A DNA stretch of 64,000 bases from Polyangium mundeleinium (GCF_028369105.1 NZ_JAQNDO010000001.1:3812501-3876500), one strand, 5' to 3'. Counted from the first letter of the stretch, positions 19,502-29,313 are shown. Numbers and translations: made by a program. The notes: generated from the letters alone by a model not told the origin.

Positions 19502-21771
19502 CCGCCCACCTCGCCGCCCTGGTCCCGCTTGACCGTTCCCTCGATCGACGTCGTGCCGCTCGTCGCCCGGAGCGCGCCGCCCGTGATTGAAAGGGCTCCG
19601 GCCGCGAGCGCGCCGGACACGTTGATCGTGATCTGCGACGCTGCAATGCTGAATGTGCCGCCCGCCCGGAGCGCGACCTCACCCGACGCGAGTTTGCCCG
19701 TGGGCCCCGCAATCCCATGATCGGCCGCGGCATTCTCCGTCACCACGCCCGCCGTGCTGCGCTTGCCGCCCTTCACCGACTCCGAATACGCCCCGGCGCA
19801 GGTGACCACGCGCGCGCCCCGACAAACATACGTCCGCGCCCCCGCCACGCTCTCCGTCACCGAGAGCCCGGCGGAGACGAACTTCGAGCCGCCCACGATC
19901 CGCGAAAACGTGCCCGTCGTCTTCGTGTTCGACTGGTTGCATTGCAGCACGTACGCGCCGCCGACGGACTCTTCGTATCCACCGCCGGCGAGCACCACCC
20001 GGTTCCCCGTCACCGCGACGATCTCGGCCGCCATCGACTCCGCATTCGCGCCGTCCACGGCGACGTGAACGGGCTTGCCCACGTCCAGACGCTGGCTCCC
20101 GCCGATCGTCACGTCCTCCGCGCCGGCCACGTGCGCCGCGAGGCCGAGCCCGACCACGTGGGCCTCGTCGCCGTCCGTCGTCTGTCGATAGTCGCCGCCC
20201 ACGCGCACGCTGAGATCGCGGCTCGCGTGCACGAAAAACGCCTCCGCACCCGCTTCGTCCCCGAAGCGGATCTCCTGCGTCGTGCCGTCCCCGGGGCTCG
20301 TCCACGATTGCAAGGCCGTGACCGCGCGCGCCGAGGGCAGGACGTACGGATGCACCGCCGTCGCATTGTAGAGGCGGCCGAGCACGAAGGGTCGATCGGC
20401 GAGGCCGTCGAGGAACGAGACCGCGACCTCGAATCCGACGCGCGGGATCATCATCGCGCCGCCGAGCGGCCATTGCATCGCGCGGACCCACGAGGACGAC
20501 CGATCGTCGGTGATGCCCGATCGATCCCATAAAAACCGGATTTTTACGCGACCGAGCGGATCCGTGTGGATCTCCTCGCCCGGCGGCCCCGTGACGACCG
20601 CGCTTTCCACGTGGTGGATGCGCGGCTCCTTCCGGATCGCAGGTCGATGCGGCGGGCGCTCCTCGCCGCCCTCGCCGCGTGTGGGCCGGAGGACGACCTC
20701 ATTGCGATAAGGCGACCCTTTCCCGCCGTCGCGGAGCGGCCGCGCGAACGTGTGACGCACCTCCGAAACGAGAAACCGTTGATCAAAAAGGTCCACGCCG
20801 CCGCCCACAACCTCGACCAGCCGACCCGGCCGCAGGCGCATGCAATCGCTCGTCGCCGTGACCTTCACCTCGTCCCGGCGGAGCTGTTCGAGCCTGCGCT
20901 TCGCCCGCGCCGCGGCCGCACGCGCGTCGGGCACGAGGGCCGGATGTTCGAACCATTCGAGCGCGCCCTCGCCGGCCTCGCCGTCGAGGTAGACGTCCGG
21001 GTGATCCACGTCGAAATCCCGAACGAACACCCGATCGTGGGACAACCCCGCCTCCCACGCGAGCGAGAGGAGCGCGCGCACGCCCCTCGCGCGCGTGGCG
21101 CCCGGCCCGGCGAAGGGGAGGCGCGGATCGCCGTCGATCCCCTCGTGCGAGGCCGTCCCGTCGCCGAAGAGCACGCGCCACGCGCCGTCCTCGGACGTCT
21201 CGGTCCAGAACGAGATGCCCTCGCGCGCGAGCGAGCGGCGCACGAAATCCCACTCGGCCTCGCCGTGCTGCGTGCAGAGCGGATACAGCGGGTATTCCCC
21301 GGAGAGCCTCGCCACGATCCCGTCGCGCGGCACGCCCGCGCCCGCGAGGACCTCCGTGACGACCTCCTCCGAGGTCTTGTCCTGAAAAACGCGAACTCCC
21401 TCTCGGAGCGCGAGCGGCGCGAGCGGATCCGCGAGGCGGAGGGAGAGGGCTCGATCGCGGCCCCGGCCCGCCTCCTCGGCCACCTCCATCACCACGAGCT
21501 GGATCGCGCGCGCCGTGCCCTCCTCGGGGTCGGAGAGCACGACGACACACGGCGCACGGACGAGGGCCTCGAGATCGACCTCGCTCGCGGCATGGACGAC
21601 GATCTCGAACGACGAGAGGTCGTCCATGATTTCGCGCCCGTCGAGCGAGAGGACCACGGTCTCGCCGAGCGGCTCGCAGGCGAAGGCGACGTCCTGGGTC
21701 GTCACGACGTGCAAAGCTACAGGAGCGTGCGTACGACCACAAGTGCCACCGTGCTGGCTCGGGTTCTGCAT
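19498..21771 (-). CDS. vgrG: VgrG type VI secretion spike protein (first of operon)
   Basis: 757 aa from the ATG at 21771; a GTG at 21705 (VTTQDVAFACEPLG) is an equally credible start and would separate it from the divergent DUF72 gene. The gp27-like region carries VVTEVLAGAGVPRDG and CTQHGEAEWDFVRRSLAREGISFW. The OB fold carries SAVVTGPPGEEIHTDPLGRVKIRFLWDR and PRVGFEVAVSFLDGLADRPFVLGRLYNA. The spike is a run of beta-helix repeats (VHVAVDGANAESMAAEIVAVTGN, AYSESVKGGKRSTAGVV). It is the promoter-proximal gene of the cargo operon. No C-terminal effector domain. Start uncertain, identity firm. Confidence 0.92.
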   Translation of the reverse strand: MQNPSQHGGTCGRTHAPVALHVVTTQDVAFACEPLGETVVLSLDGREIMDDLSSFEIVVHAASEVDLEALVRAPCVVVLSDPEEGTARAIQLVVMEVAEEAGRGRDRALSLRLADPLAPLALREGVRVFQDKTSEEVVTEVLAGAGVPRDGIVARLSGEYPLYPLCTQHGEAEWDFVRRSLAREGISFWTETSEDGAWRVLFGDGTASHEGIDGDPRLPFAGPGATRARGVRALLSLAWEAGLSHDRVFVRDFDVDHPDVYLDGEAGEGALEWFEHPALVPDARAAAARAKRRLEQLRRDEVKVTATSDCMRLRPGRLVEVVGGGVDLFDQRFLVSEVRHTFARPLRDGGKGSPYRNEVVLRPTRGEGGEERPPHRPAIRKEPRIHHVESAVVTGPPGEEIHTDPLGRVKIRFLWDRSGITDDRSSSWVRAMQWPLGGAMMIPRVGFEVAVSFLDGLADRPFVLGRLYNATAVHPYVLPSARAVTALQSWTSPGDGTTQEIRFGDEAGAEAFFVHASRDLSVRVGGDYRQTTDGDEAHVVGLGLAAHVAGAEDVTIGGSQRLDVGKPVHVAVDGANAESMAAEIVAVTGNRVVLAGGGYEESVGGAYVLQCNQSNTKTTGTFSRIVGGSKFVSAGLSVTESVAGARTYVCRGARVVTCAGAYSESVKGGKRSTAGVVTENAAADHGIAGPTGKLASGEVALRAGGTFSIAASQITINVSGALAAGALSITGGALRATSGTTSIEGTVKRDQGGEVGG

Positions 21772-22720
21772 GCTCCCCCGCGTGCCTGCGCTCGTGAAGA
21801 TCGGCATTTCCGCGTGGACCGAGCGGACGCTCGTGTCCTCGGGGTTTTATCCGCCCGGGGCCCGGACGGCCGAGGCGAGGCTGCGCCATTACGCGTCGTC
21901 GTTCCCCATCGTCGAGGTCGACGCCACGCATTACGCGTTGCTCGCCGAGAAAAACGCCGAGCTCTGGAGCGAGCGTACCCCCGAGGGGTTCACGATGAAC
22001 GTCAAGGTCGTGGCCCCACTCAGCGAGCATTACATCGATCCGCGCGGGCTGCCGCGGGACATGCGCGACGCCCTGCCGCGGGAGGTCCGCGAGAAACGAC
22101 GCATCTACCCGCAGGACCTCGGCGACGTATTTCTGGACGAGCTCGCGGCGCGGTTCGTCTCGGCCCTCCGGCCCCTGAAAACGAGCGGCAAGCTCGGGCT
22201 CGTGCTGGTCCAGTATCCGGTGTGGTTCACGTTCTCGTCGGCCTCGCTCCGGCGCCTCGAACGAACACACGCGCTCTTCCGCGGCCACCGCCTCGCGATC
22301 GAGTTCCGAAACGCTGGCTGGCTCGGCGAGCGTCATCGGGACGAGACGCTCGCATTTCTCCGGGAGCAAGGGCTCGTTTATACGTGCGTGGACGAGCCCC
22401 AAGGCTTCGCCTCGTCGGTCCCGCCGATCGCGGAGGCGACGACCGACCTCGCGCTCGTCCGTTTCCACGGCCGCAACGTCGAGACGTGGGAGAAGAAATC
22501 GGCCAGCGCCGGCGAGCGCTTCGCCTATGAATACGAGAAGGCCGAGCTCGCGAGCTGGGTGCCGAAGATCGTGGGGATGTCCCGACGGACGCGGGAGGTC
22601 CACGTCATCATGAACAACTGTTATCGAGACTGGTCGGTGCGGAGCGCGGTGGATCTGACGGAGATGCTCCGGAGGGCAGGCGCCCGCATTGCCGAGCCGC
22701 GGGCGCCGCTCGCCGCGTGA
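21770..22720 (+). CDS. DUF72 domain protein
   Basis: 316 aa. The DUF72 TIM-barrel-like family is recognised from the N-terminal GISAWTERTLVSSGFYPPGARTAEARLRHYASSFPIVEVDATHYAL, the FTMNVKV strand, LAIEFRNAGWL, DEPQGFASSVPP, LVRFHGRN and the C-terminal VHVIMNNCYRDWSVRSAVDL. Biochemical role unknown. The ATG at 21770 shares a GCATGC palindrome with a possible vgrG start on the other strand; a GTG a few codons later (VPALVKIG) could be the true start. Unrelated in function to the T6SS operon as far as can be seen. Confidence 0.88.
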   Translation: MLPRVPALVKIGISAWTERTLVSSGFYPPGARTAEARLRHYASSFPIVEVDATHYALLAEKNAELWSERTPEGFTMNVKVVAPLSEHYIDPRGLPRDMRDALPREVREKRRIYPQDLGDVFLDELAARFVSALRPLKTSGKLGLVLVQYPVWFTFSSASLRRLERTHALFRGHRLAIEFRNAGWLGERHRDETLAFLREQGLVYTCVDEPQGFASSVPPIAEATTDLALVRFHGRNVETWEKKSASAGERFAYEYEKAELASWVPKIVGMSRRTREVHVIMNNCYRDWSVRSAVDLTEMLRRAGARIAEPRAPLAA

Positions 22721-22723
22721 TCG

Positions 22724-25103
22724 TCACGGGGAGAGGACGATCGCCGATTTCGCGGGCACCGTGAGCGTCAGCATGCCGCCCGCTGGGACGGTGACGTTCG
22801 GGCCGCCCATCGCGTCCTTCAAGACGGTCCCGGCCGCGAATCCGAGCGTGGCGGCGTCCACTGTCATCGGCGCCGGCGCGCCCGACCGCGTGAGCGCGAC
22901 GATCGCCCCCGTCGCGCCCGCGAGCTTTCGCCCGATGACGAGCGTGTCCTCCGTCGCGCGAGCGAGACGTACTCCCCGCGCCGGAGCGCCGGAATCGCCT
23001 GCCGCGCCGTGCCGAGCTTGCGCACGAACGTGAGCGTCGCCTTCTCCTCGGCCGAGAGCCCGTTCTCCGGTCGCCACATGAGCCGGTTGTTCGGATCCGC
23101 GCCGCCCCACTGGCCATATTCGTCGCCGTAATACATGAGCGGCGCGCCCGGCAGCGCGAGCAGCCACGCCATCGCCACGCGCATCCGCTCGTAAGGAACG
23201 GCATCCGACGGCGCGAGCGCCGTGTTGTCCCACTGGTTGCCCGGGATTCCGCGGTCGCCGTCCGCGTAATCGGCGAGCGACACGAAGCGCGGCGTATCGT
23301 GGCTGCCGATGTACGGCGTCATGACCGCGTTCTTCGGCCATTTTTGGAGCCCGTGCTGGGTCCAGTAATCGGCGTGCAGCATGCCCTTGTCGCCGTACGC
23401 GAACGTCCGGTACGAGACGCCGTGGTAGAGCACGAAATCGAACTGCCCATCGAGGCCAAAGGGCCCGATGTACCGGGCGATCGTGCCATAGTTCTCGTCG
23501 TTGCAGGGGTCGCCGCAGTCGTTCCACCCCATCGCCGTCTCGCCCATCATGAAGTAATGGGTCCCCGCCTTCTCGAACGTCTCGCGCACCTCGACGGAGA
23601 GGTTCCGTGTCGCGAGCTCCTCGACGTGCTTGACCGCGTCGACCCGCAGCCCGTCGAGATCAAACTCGTCGAGCCACCACACGGCGTCGTCGACGAACTG
23701 CGCGTTCGCCTCGGGGACCGAGTGGTTGATGTCGGGCATGTAATCCGCGAAGAGGCATTCGAGCGCCTTCGCCGTCCAGTCACAGTTCGCCGTGCCGCAG
23801 ACGCAGCCCGTGCGGAACCACGCGGGGTGCGACTTGAAATATTCGTGCTCGCTGTGCACGTGGTTGACCACGTAATCCTGCAAGATGCGGATCCCATGGG
23901 CATGCGCGGCCTTCACGAGCGCCCGCAGCGCATCCGGGCCGCCGAGGCGCGGATCGACCTCGCGCGCCTTGATCGGCCAGTAACCGTGATAGCCCGTGAC
24001 CTTGTGCACGCCGTCGGCCGCGAGGTACGCGTCCACGGGGTTCGTCTGGAACGGCGTGAGCCAGATGGCGCGAATGCCGAGCTTGTCGAGCTCGCCCTCC
24101 TCGATCGATTGCCGCAGGCCCACGAGGTCGCCGCCTTTCCAGTCGCCGCGCGCGTCGGCGCCGGGCGTCGGCGGGGCATTGTTCGAGGGGTCGCCGTCGC
24201 GATAACGATCCGTGAGGACCATGTAAACGACCGCGTCGTTCCAGGAGAACGGCTCGGCCTCGATCCAGAAGGGCAGGTGCACGGGCTCGCCCACGCGCCC
24301 GCTCTTGCTGCGCGGCCGGAGCGTGACGCGGTACTTGCCGTCGGCGAGGCCCGCGAGCGCGAGCTGCACGTTGCCCTCGGGCGAGACCGTGACCAGGGGC
24401 GCCGCGAGGGGTTGTTTCGTGCCGTCTTCGAGCAGCGTCACCTCGAAGCCCGCGGCGTCGGCCCCGCTCGCGTCGGCGCCGTCGACATACCCGAGATCGG
24501 CCGTGAACGCGCCCTGGCCCGGCGCCGTGCGGCTGGCCTTCGTGGTCTTCACGGACAGCGTGGGCAGGTTGCAATCCCGCACCTTGACGGCGCTGTTCTC
24601 GATGCCGCCGAGGTATTTGCGGCGGCCCTGCGCCGGGTCGAGGATCCATTGCGTGCCGCCGCCCGCGTCCTGGTACACGAGCTTGTACCCGTGGAGCCCC
24701 GGCGGGAGCAGGACCGTGGCCTTGTACACGCCGCCCGCGTCGGGGCCGCTCATCACGGGCGCCGTGGCGAGGTCGAAGCCTTGCCATTCGCCGGGCACAC
24801 GCGGCGCACTGGCGCCGGCAGGCGGGACGAACGTGAAGGTCGTCGGGCAAAGCGCGTCGCCGCCGCCGCTGCCGCCCGCGCCGCTGCCGCCCACGCCGCC
24901 GCTGCCGCCCGCGCCGCCGCCGCCGCTGCCGCCTGCGCCCGCGCCGCCGGCGCCCCGGGGCCGGTGCTACCGGGGCCCGTGCTGCCGATGCCTATCGTGC
25001 CCGAGGAGCCCCCCGAGCCGAGCTCGCTCCCGTCGCTGCACGCGACGAACGCGAAAGGAAGGGTCAGGAGTGCGAAAAGGGAGGAAGGGGTACCGCGCCA
25101 CAT
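22724..25103 (-). pseudogene. secreted GH13 alpha-amylase lipoprotein with two frameshifts
   Basis: Three frames form one ~792-aa enzyme. It begins at 25103 with a lipoprotein signal (LLTLPFAFVAC) and a Gly/Ser tether. It changes frame in the GGGG run near 24957-24960, where one more G gives a continuous Gly-Ala-Ser linker. The second frame holds a starch-binding CBM48/AMPK-like fold (VPGEWQGFDLATAPVM…ILDP) and the GH13 barrel with all four conserved regions: DYVVNHVH, GLRVDAVKH (nucleophile Asp), MMGETAM (acid Glu), IGSHDTPRF. A further -1 break near 22955-22970 separates the barrel from the beta-sandwich C-terminus (ARATEDTLVIGRKLAG…IVLSP). Adding one C (GTCCTCGCT) repairs it. Probably functional with base-calling gaps. 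Would hydrolyse alpha-glucans outside the cytoplasmic membrane. Confidence 0.8.
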
Positions 25104-25134
25104 GGGCGCAGAGTAGAGCCCGGCCGGCCCGGCG

Positions 25135-25974
25135 TCACCCGCCGTTCGTCGCGTGCGCCTCGGGCGCGTCGCGCGTGGCCCACGGGGCCTTCGCGAGCCC
25201 GTCGAGCGTCCAGGGTTCTTCAAACCCCTTCCGCAGCACCTTCGCGAGCTGGCCGAGCTGCGCGCCGTCGATGAACCGGTGATCCACCGTCGCCGTGATG
25301 GTCACGAGCGGCCGCGGGACGACCTTGCCCGCGACGACCGCAGGCTGATCACGCACCGCGCCGACGAGGATGAGCACCGGCACCCGCGCGAACGGCGTCG
25401 GCGGGGCATACCCCTCGTCCACGCCGAACGCGCCGACGTTCGTGATGACACACGAGCCGAACGGGAAGGGCTCGAGCCCGAACGCCGAGAGCCCGAGCGA
25501 GCCCGTCAAGAACCCCGTCGTCCAGAGGACGGGCTTGAGCAGCCACGAGGGCAGCGCCCGCACGATGCCCTTGCTCTTCTCGAAATCGGCGTCCTTGCCG
25601 CCGCGGAGCTTGCCCGCGCCCTCGGCCAGCGCCTTCGCGATGTCGGCGACCGATTTCTCGTCGGCGCTCGGGATCTTCGTCTTCGCGAGGTCCCGCCCGT
25701 CCTCCAGCGCGACGAGGAACGTGACGTCCACGGTCTCGTGCGGCACGTATTTGCCGAGGACGATGCGGCCGTTCAGCCCCGGCGCGGCCTTCATGGCCAT
25801 CGCCGCGGCTTTGCCGACGATGTGGCCGATCGTGACCTTCTCCCCGGTGGTCTTTCGCAGGTGCTCGACGTAGGCGACCGCCTCGCCCGCGTCCATGACC
25901 AGCTTGCCGTAGATGTTGCCCTCGCGCGGCGAGGACCATGTGGCAATGGCGAGCTTGCGCCTCGTCGAGTTCAT
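25135..25974 (-). CDS. 2-oxoacid dehydrogenase acyltransferase-type catalytic domain protein
   Basis: 279 aa, only the catalytic E2 domain (PF00198 type); no lipoyl or E3-binding domain precedes it. The active-site motif DHRFIDG with catalytic His and the trimer-forming LVTITATVDHRFIDGAQLGQL strand are present, with GSCVITNVGAFGVDEGYAPPTPF before it. A standalone E2 core resembles chloramphenicol acetyltransferase-like or scaffold acyltransferases, so the acceptor substrate cannot be named. The ATG at 25974 begins at MNSTRRKLAIATW; a longer frame upstream overlaps the cyclic-nucleotide gene and is rejected. It follows that gene by 38 nt on the same strand, likely one transcript. Confidence 0.8.
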   Translation of the reverse strand: MNSTRRKLAIATWSSPREGNIYGKLVMDAGEAVAYVEHLRKTTGEKVTIGHIVGKAAAMAMKAAPGLNGRIVLGKYVPHETVDVTFLVALEDGRDLAKTKIPSADEKSVADIAKALAEGAGKLRGGKDADFEKSKGIVRALPSWLLKPVLWTTGFLTGSLGLSAFGLEPFPFGSCVITNVGAFGVDEGYAPPTPFARVPVLILVGAVRDQPAVVAGKVVPRPLVTITATVDHRFIDGAQLGQLAKVLRKGFEEPWTLDGLAKAPWATRDAPEAHATNGG

Positions 25975-26012
25975 CTCGTCCCCCGGGGAAGTGGGTTCCT
26001 GTCCGTCTTCGA

Positions 26013-26876
26013 TTACACCACGAAATCGAGCATCTGCACACGCGTCAAATGCTCGCCGAGCTTCTTCGCGTACTCGTCGATGAGCAGGTCGAGCTCGACG
26101 AGCACCGCGCCCTCGCCCGCCTGCCGCACCTTGCCGCTCACCGGGATCTCGCCGTTCGGAATCACGAGCACGAAGCTCACCTCGTCGCCCGGCTTCGCGT
26201 CGGGCAAGGAGACGAGCTCGAGATACCGGTCCGACATCGCGCTCACGGGGATGAGCACGCCCGCGTCGAGGCGGACCGAGGTCGAGAGCGCGTAGGCCGG
26301 CGTGACCATGTAGTGGACGCGGCGGTTGTGCTCGATGAGCGTGTCGAGCGTCTCGCAGACCGCGCGGCTGATCGGCGTCTCCTCGGCCTCGAGCACGCGG
26401 TCGCGCAGCTCCTTCATGGCCTTCTGCGTGCGGATGATGTTCGCGCGCATCTCGCCCTGCCGCATCGCATCGCGGTGGACCTTCTGCGCCACGATCTTGA
26501 GCAGGTTGTGATAAAAGGGGAACGCGACGTCGCCGTGGTTCTCGAAGAACCGCATGAGCGCGACGACGCCGATGCGGTAGAGCTCGGACGCCTCGGTCGC
26601 GACCGCGCGCGTGTTGCGGTAGAGCCCGGTCAGCGCCCCGAGCTCGCCGATGGGCGCGATGGGCGCGAGCCGGAAGCGGACCTCGCCGGCCTGCTCCAGG
26701 GCGATCTCGCCCGCGGCCAGGAGCCACAGGTGCTTCGGCTCGGTGCCGGCCTCGAAGAGCACGTCGCCGGGCGCGAGTGTCACGCGCTCGAGGCCCTCGA
26801 TGAGCTCGGCGAGGTGGGCCTCGGTGATGCCCTCGAAGAGGGGAATCGCGTGGAGATCGGCGGGTCGCATCGTCAT
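26013..26876 (-). CDS. cyclic nucleotide-binding domain protein with PilZ-like C-terminus
   Basis: 287 aa. Residues ~5-125 are a cNMP-binding fold (LHAIPLFEGITEAHLAELIEGLERVTLAPGDVLFEAG…IGELGALTG). The phosphate-binding cassette is degenerate (the usual FGE…RxA reads IGELGALTGLYRNTRAVA), so ligand binding is uncertain. A helical connector follows. Residues ~190-287 look PilZ-like (RRVHYMVTPAYALSTSVRLDAGVLIPVSAMSDRYLELVSLP…GKVRQAGEGAVLVELDLL). No helix-turn-helix, so it is not a CRP-type regulator. The ATG at 26876 is chosen because AAGGA lies 6 nt before it. Confidence 0.78.
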   Translation of the reverse strand: MTMRPADLHAIPLFEGITEAHLAELIEGLERVTLAPGDVLFEAGTEPKHLWLLAAGEIALEQAGEVRFRLAPIAPIGELGALTGLYRNTRAVATEASELYRIGVVALMRFFENHGDVAFPFYHNLLKIVAQKVHRDAMRQGEMRANIIRTQKAMKELRDRVLEAEETPISRAVCETLDTLIEHNRRVHYMVTPAYALSTSVRLDAGVLIPVSAMSDRYLELVSLPDAKPGDEVSFVLVIPNGEIPVSGKVRQAGEGAVLVELDLLIDEYAKKLGEHLTRVQMLDFVV

Positions 26877-26945
26877 GGCAGGTCCTTGTCGCCGCGGCGC
26901 GGGGGGGCGCATCCTCGCATGGATGTGCCGTCCGCGCGAGGGGCG

Positions 26946-28379
26946 TCAGCGCTTGCCGCGCGGACCGAGCCCTGCACAGTAGCGCAGCGCGTCCTTGAAG
27001 CTCTGGAGCGTGCGGATCTGCGCGAGATTCACGTCGATCCCGACGAGCGTCTTGGCGACCGAGGGGCGGATCCCGGTGATGATCCCCTCACAGCCGAGGA
27101 GGCGCACGGCAGAGGCCACACGGACGAGGTGCTCCGCCGTCGCTGTGTCCACCGCCTCCACGCCCGTGAGATCGAGCAGCGCGAAGCGCGCCTGCTTGTC
27201 GACGACGGCTTCGAGCAGCGCCCCGAGCATCTGCTCGGCCCGCGCCGCGTCGAGCGTGCCCACGACGGGCACCGCGAGCACGTCCTGCCAGACCTCGAGG
27301 ATCGGCGTGCCGAGCTCGGCGATCGCCTGTTTCTGCGACGCGATGAGCTCGAGCTGCGCCTGGAGCTGCGCCTCGAACCGGAGCTCTTCGGTCGCGTCCT
27401 CGGTCGACGCGCACGCGCCGATCACCTCGCCGAACGGATCCCGCAGCGGCGCGAACCGCATGCGGAGCTGGGCGTCGCGCATGGGGCGCTCGACGACGTA
27501 CGCCTCGCCCGCGAGCGCGCGCCGCATGTCGCCGACGAGGTCCGGCCGGTCGCGGTAGAGCTCGAACAAGTTCTTGCCGACGAGCTCCGCCGCCGTGCGG
27601 CCCATCTGCTTCCCGAGCGCCCCCTCGAAGAGGGTGCACGTTCCCTTCTTGTCGAACGCCCAGATGCAGATCGGCAGGCGATCGACGCACTCCGTGATGG
27701 CCTTGGATTTCTTGGAGAGCTGAAGGTCCTCGCCGTCGTGCACCGCGAGCGAGTGGACCCCCTTCACGGTGCCGCTCGCGTCGACGAACGGCGTGTAGAC
27801 GTTCCGCCAGTGCGCCTTCTCGGTGACGTCCTCCTGGAGCAAGGTCTCGCCGGCGAGCGCGCGCGTGACGATCTCATGCACCTTCGAGTCCGGCGGGTAG
27901 AGCTCGAACACGCTTTTCCCCACGGCCGCGCCAGGGACGAGGCCGAGCAGCGCGAGCCCCTTGCCGTCCGACACGAGGACCTTGCCCTCCGCGTCGCACG
28001 ACCAGACGATCGCATCCATCACACGGAAACAATCGAGGAGAATGCGCGCCTTGTGCTCCTCCGCCTCGTCGCGCGTCACCTCCGCCGCGGCCCACAACGA
28101 CCGCTCGTCCGCCCGCCAGAACGAGAGCCTCGCGCGCTCACCCTCCCGCGCGAGACGCACGTCGAGCGAGATCGTCGCCTCCGCGCCGAAGGCCGCGCGC
28201 TCCGCCTCCGCGAGCGCGGCGTGATCCTGTTCGTGTACACGAGCGTCGAGCGAGCCGCTGCCCACGCGTGTTTTCCACGCGGCGTTCGTCGCGAGTGTCT
28301 CGCCGGTGAGCGACACGAGCGCGAGGGGTGTCGGGCAGCCGTGAAGGAGCGTCTCTGCACGGGGGAAATCCATGCGCAT
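26946..28379 (-). CDS. RsbR-like PAS-PAS-STAS stress/signalling protein
   Basis: 477 aa from the ATG at 28379 (GGTGGA 6-7 nt upstream). Residues ~1-100 are a weak sensor-like segment. PAS domains follow at about 115-225 (FRVMDAIVWSCDAEGKVLVSDGKGLALLG) and 235-350 (LPICIWAFDKKGTCTLFEGALGKQMG), each closing with a PAC-like strand. A short coiled coil leads to a STAS domain (~360-470: TPILEVWQDVLAVPVVGTLD…LDLTGVEAVDTATAEHLVRVASAVRLLG). The Asp-Thr that is phosphorylated in RsbR is kept. By family this would be a sensor in a partner-switching or stressosome-like complex. No RsbS, RsbT or sigma-factor gene is adjacent. A paralogue lies at 41712-42878. Confidence 0.85.
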   Translation of the reverse strand: MRMDFPRAETLLHGCPTPLALVSLTGETLATNAAWKTRVGSGSLDARVHEQDHAALAEAERAAFGAEATISLDVRLAREGERARLSFWRADERSLWAAAEVTRDEAEEHKARILLDCFRVMDAIVWSCDAEGKVLVSDGKGLALLGLVPGAAVGKSVFELYPPDSKVHEIVTRALAGETLLQEDVTEKAHWRNVYTPFVDASGTVKGVHSLAVHDGEDLQLSKKSKAITECVDRLPICIWAFDKKGTCTLFEGALGKQMGRTAAELVGKNLFELYRDRPDLVGDMRRALAGEAYVVERPMRDAQLRMRFAPLRDPFGEVIGACASTEDATEELRFEAQLQAQLELIASQKQAIAELGTPILEVWQDVLAVPVVGTLDAARAEQMLGALLEAVVDKQARFALLDLTGVEAVDTATAEHLVRVASAVRLLGCEGIITGIRPSVAKTLVGIDVNLAQIRTLQSFKDALRYCAGLGPRGKR

Positions 28380-28512
28380 CAAGCGTCCACCTTCCGGGAC
28401 GCATGACGCGGCACCTCGAGCCGGTGCGATGCGCATGGCCCCCTCCATAGGCCATGGTGCCTGCCCTGCTCGTCCGCTCGCAATGAAGAATCGAGCGGTT
28501 TTCGTGCCCTCT

Positions 28513-29313
28513 TTACTTCCCCGCGAAGCGCGGCGTGCGCTTCTCCATGAACGACGCCATCGCCTCGCCGAGGTCCTCGGACGCGAGGAACGCCGCGTTC
28601 CAGGCCGCGACGTAGGCGAGCCCGTCGGCGACCGACTTGCCCTCGCCGTGATCGAGCACCGCTTTGACGCCGCGCACCGTGAGCGGCGGGTTGGCGGCGA
28701 TCTCCAGCGCGAGCTTGCGCGCCCCCGCTTGCAGCGCCGCCGCGTCGTCGAAGAGCTCGTTCACGAGGCCGATCGAGAGCGCGCGCTCGGCCGAGAGATC
28801 CTTGCCCGTGAACGCGAGCTCCCGCACGAGCCCCTGGCCGAGCAGCCGCGGCAGCCGCTGCAGGCTCCCGAGATCCGCCACGATCGCGATCTTCGTCTCG
28901 CGCACCGAGAAGTACGCGTCGCGCGTCGAGAGGCGGATGTCACACGCCGCCGCGAGATCGAGCCCCCCGCCGATGCAAGGCCCCTGGATGGCCGCGATGA
29001 CGGGCACGGGGCAAGCCGCGACGGCGTCGAAGCCGCGCTGGTAGCGCTGGATGAGCCCGAGCAGCTCCATCCGATCCGCCGCGCCCCCGCCCCCGAGGTG
29101 CGGGCCGAGATCGGCCATCGCCGCGCGCAGATCGAGCCCGAACGAGAACGCCTTCGCGGTCGACTGCACGACGACGGCGCGCAGCCCCTTCTCGGCCGCG
29201 AGGCGCCCGAAGAGCGCCTCGAGCTCGACGAAGAGCGCGGGCGGCATCGTGGGCCGGAGGAGCGTGACGGTGGCGATCGCTTCGGAAATCTCAAGGGAGA
29301 CGAACTCACTCAT
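28513..29313 (-). CDS. crotonase-family enoyl-CoA hydratase/dienoyl-CoA isomerase
   Basis: 266 aa, full crotonase length. The oxyanion-hole segments are present: AFSFGLDLRAAM and GPCIGGGLDLAAACDIRLST. The catalytic stretch reads VRETKIAIVADLGSLQRLPRLLG, which matches delta(3,5)-delta(2,4)-dienoyl-CoA isomerases (Glu of RE and Asp of AD) better than classical hydratases. It would act in beta-oxidation of unsaturated fatty acids in the cytoplasm. Monocistronic: neighbours on both sides are unrelated, and the next gene is divergent 137 nt away. Confidence 0.85.
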   Translation of the reverse strand: MSEFVSLEISEAIATVTLLRPTMPPALFVELEALFGRLAAEKGLRAVVVQSTAKAFSFGLDLRAAMADLGPHLGGGGAADRMELLGLIQRYQRGFDAVAACPVPVIAAIQGPCIGGGLDLAAACDIRLSTRDAYFSVRETKIAIVADLGSLQRLPRLLGQGLVRELAFTGKDLSAERALSIGLVNELFDDAAALQAGARKLALEIAANPPLTVRGVKAVLDHGEGKSVADGLAYVAAWNAAFLASEDLGEAMASFMEKRTPRFAGK

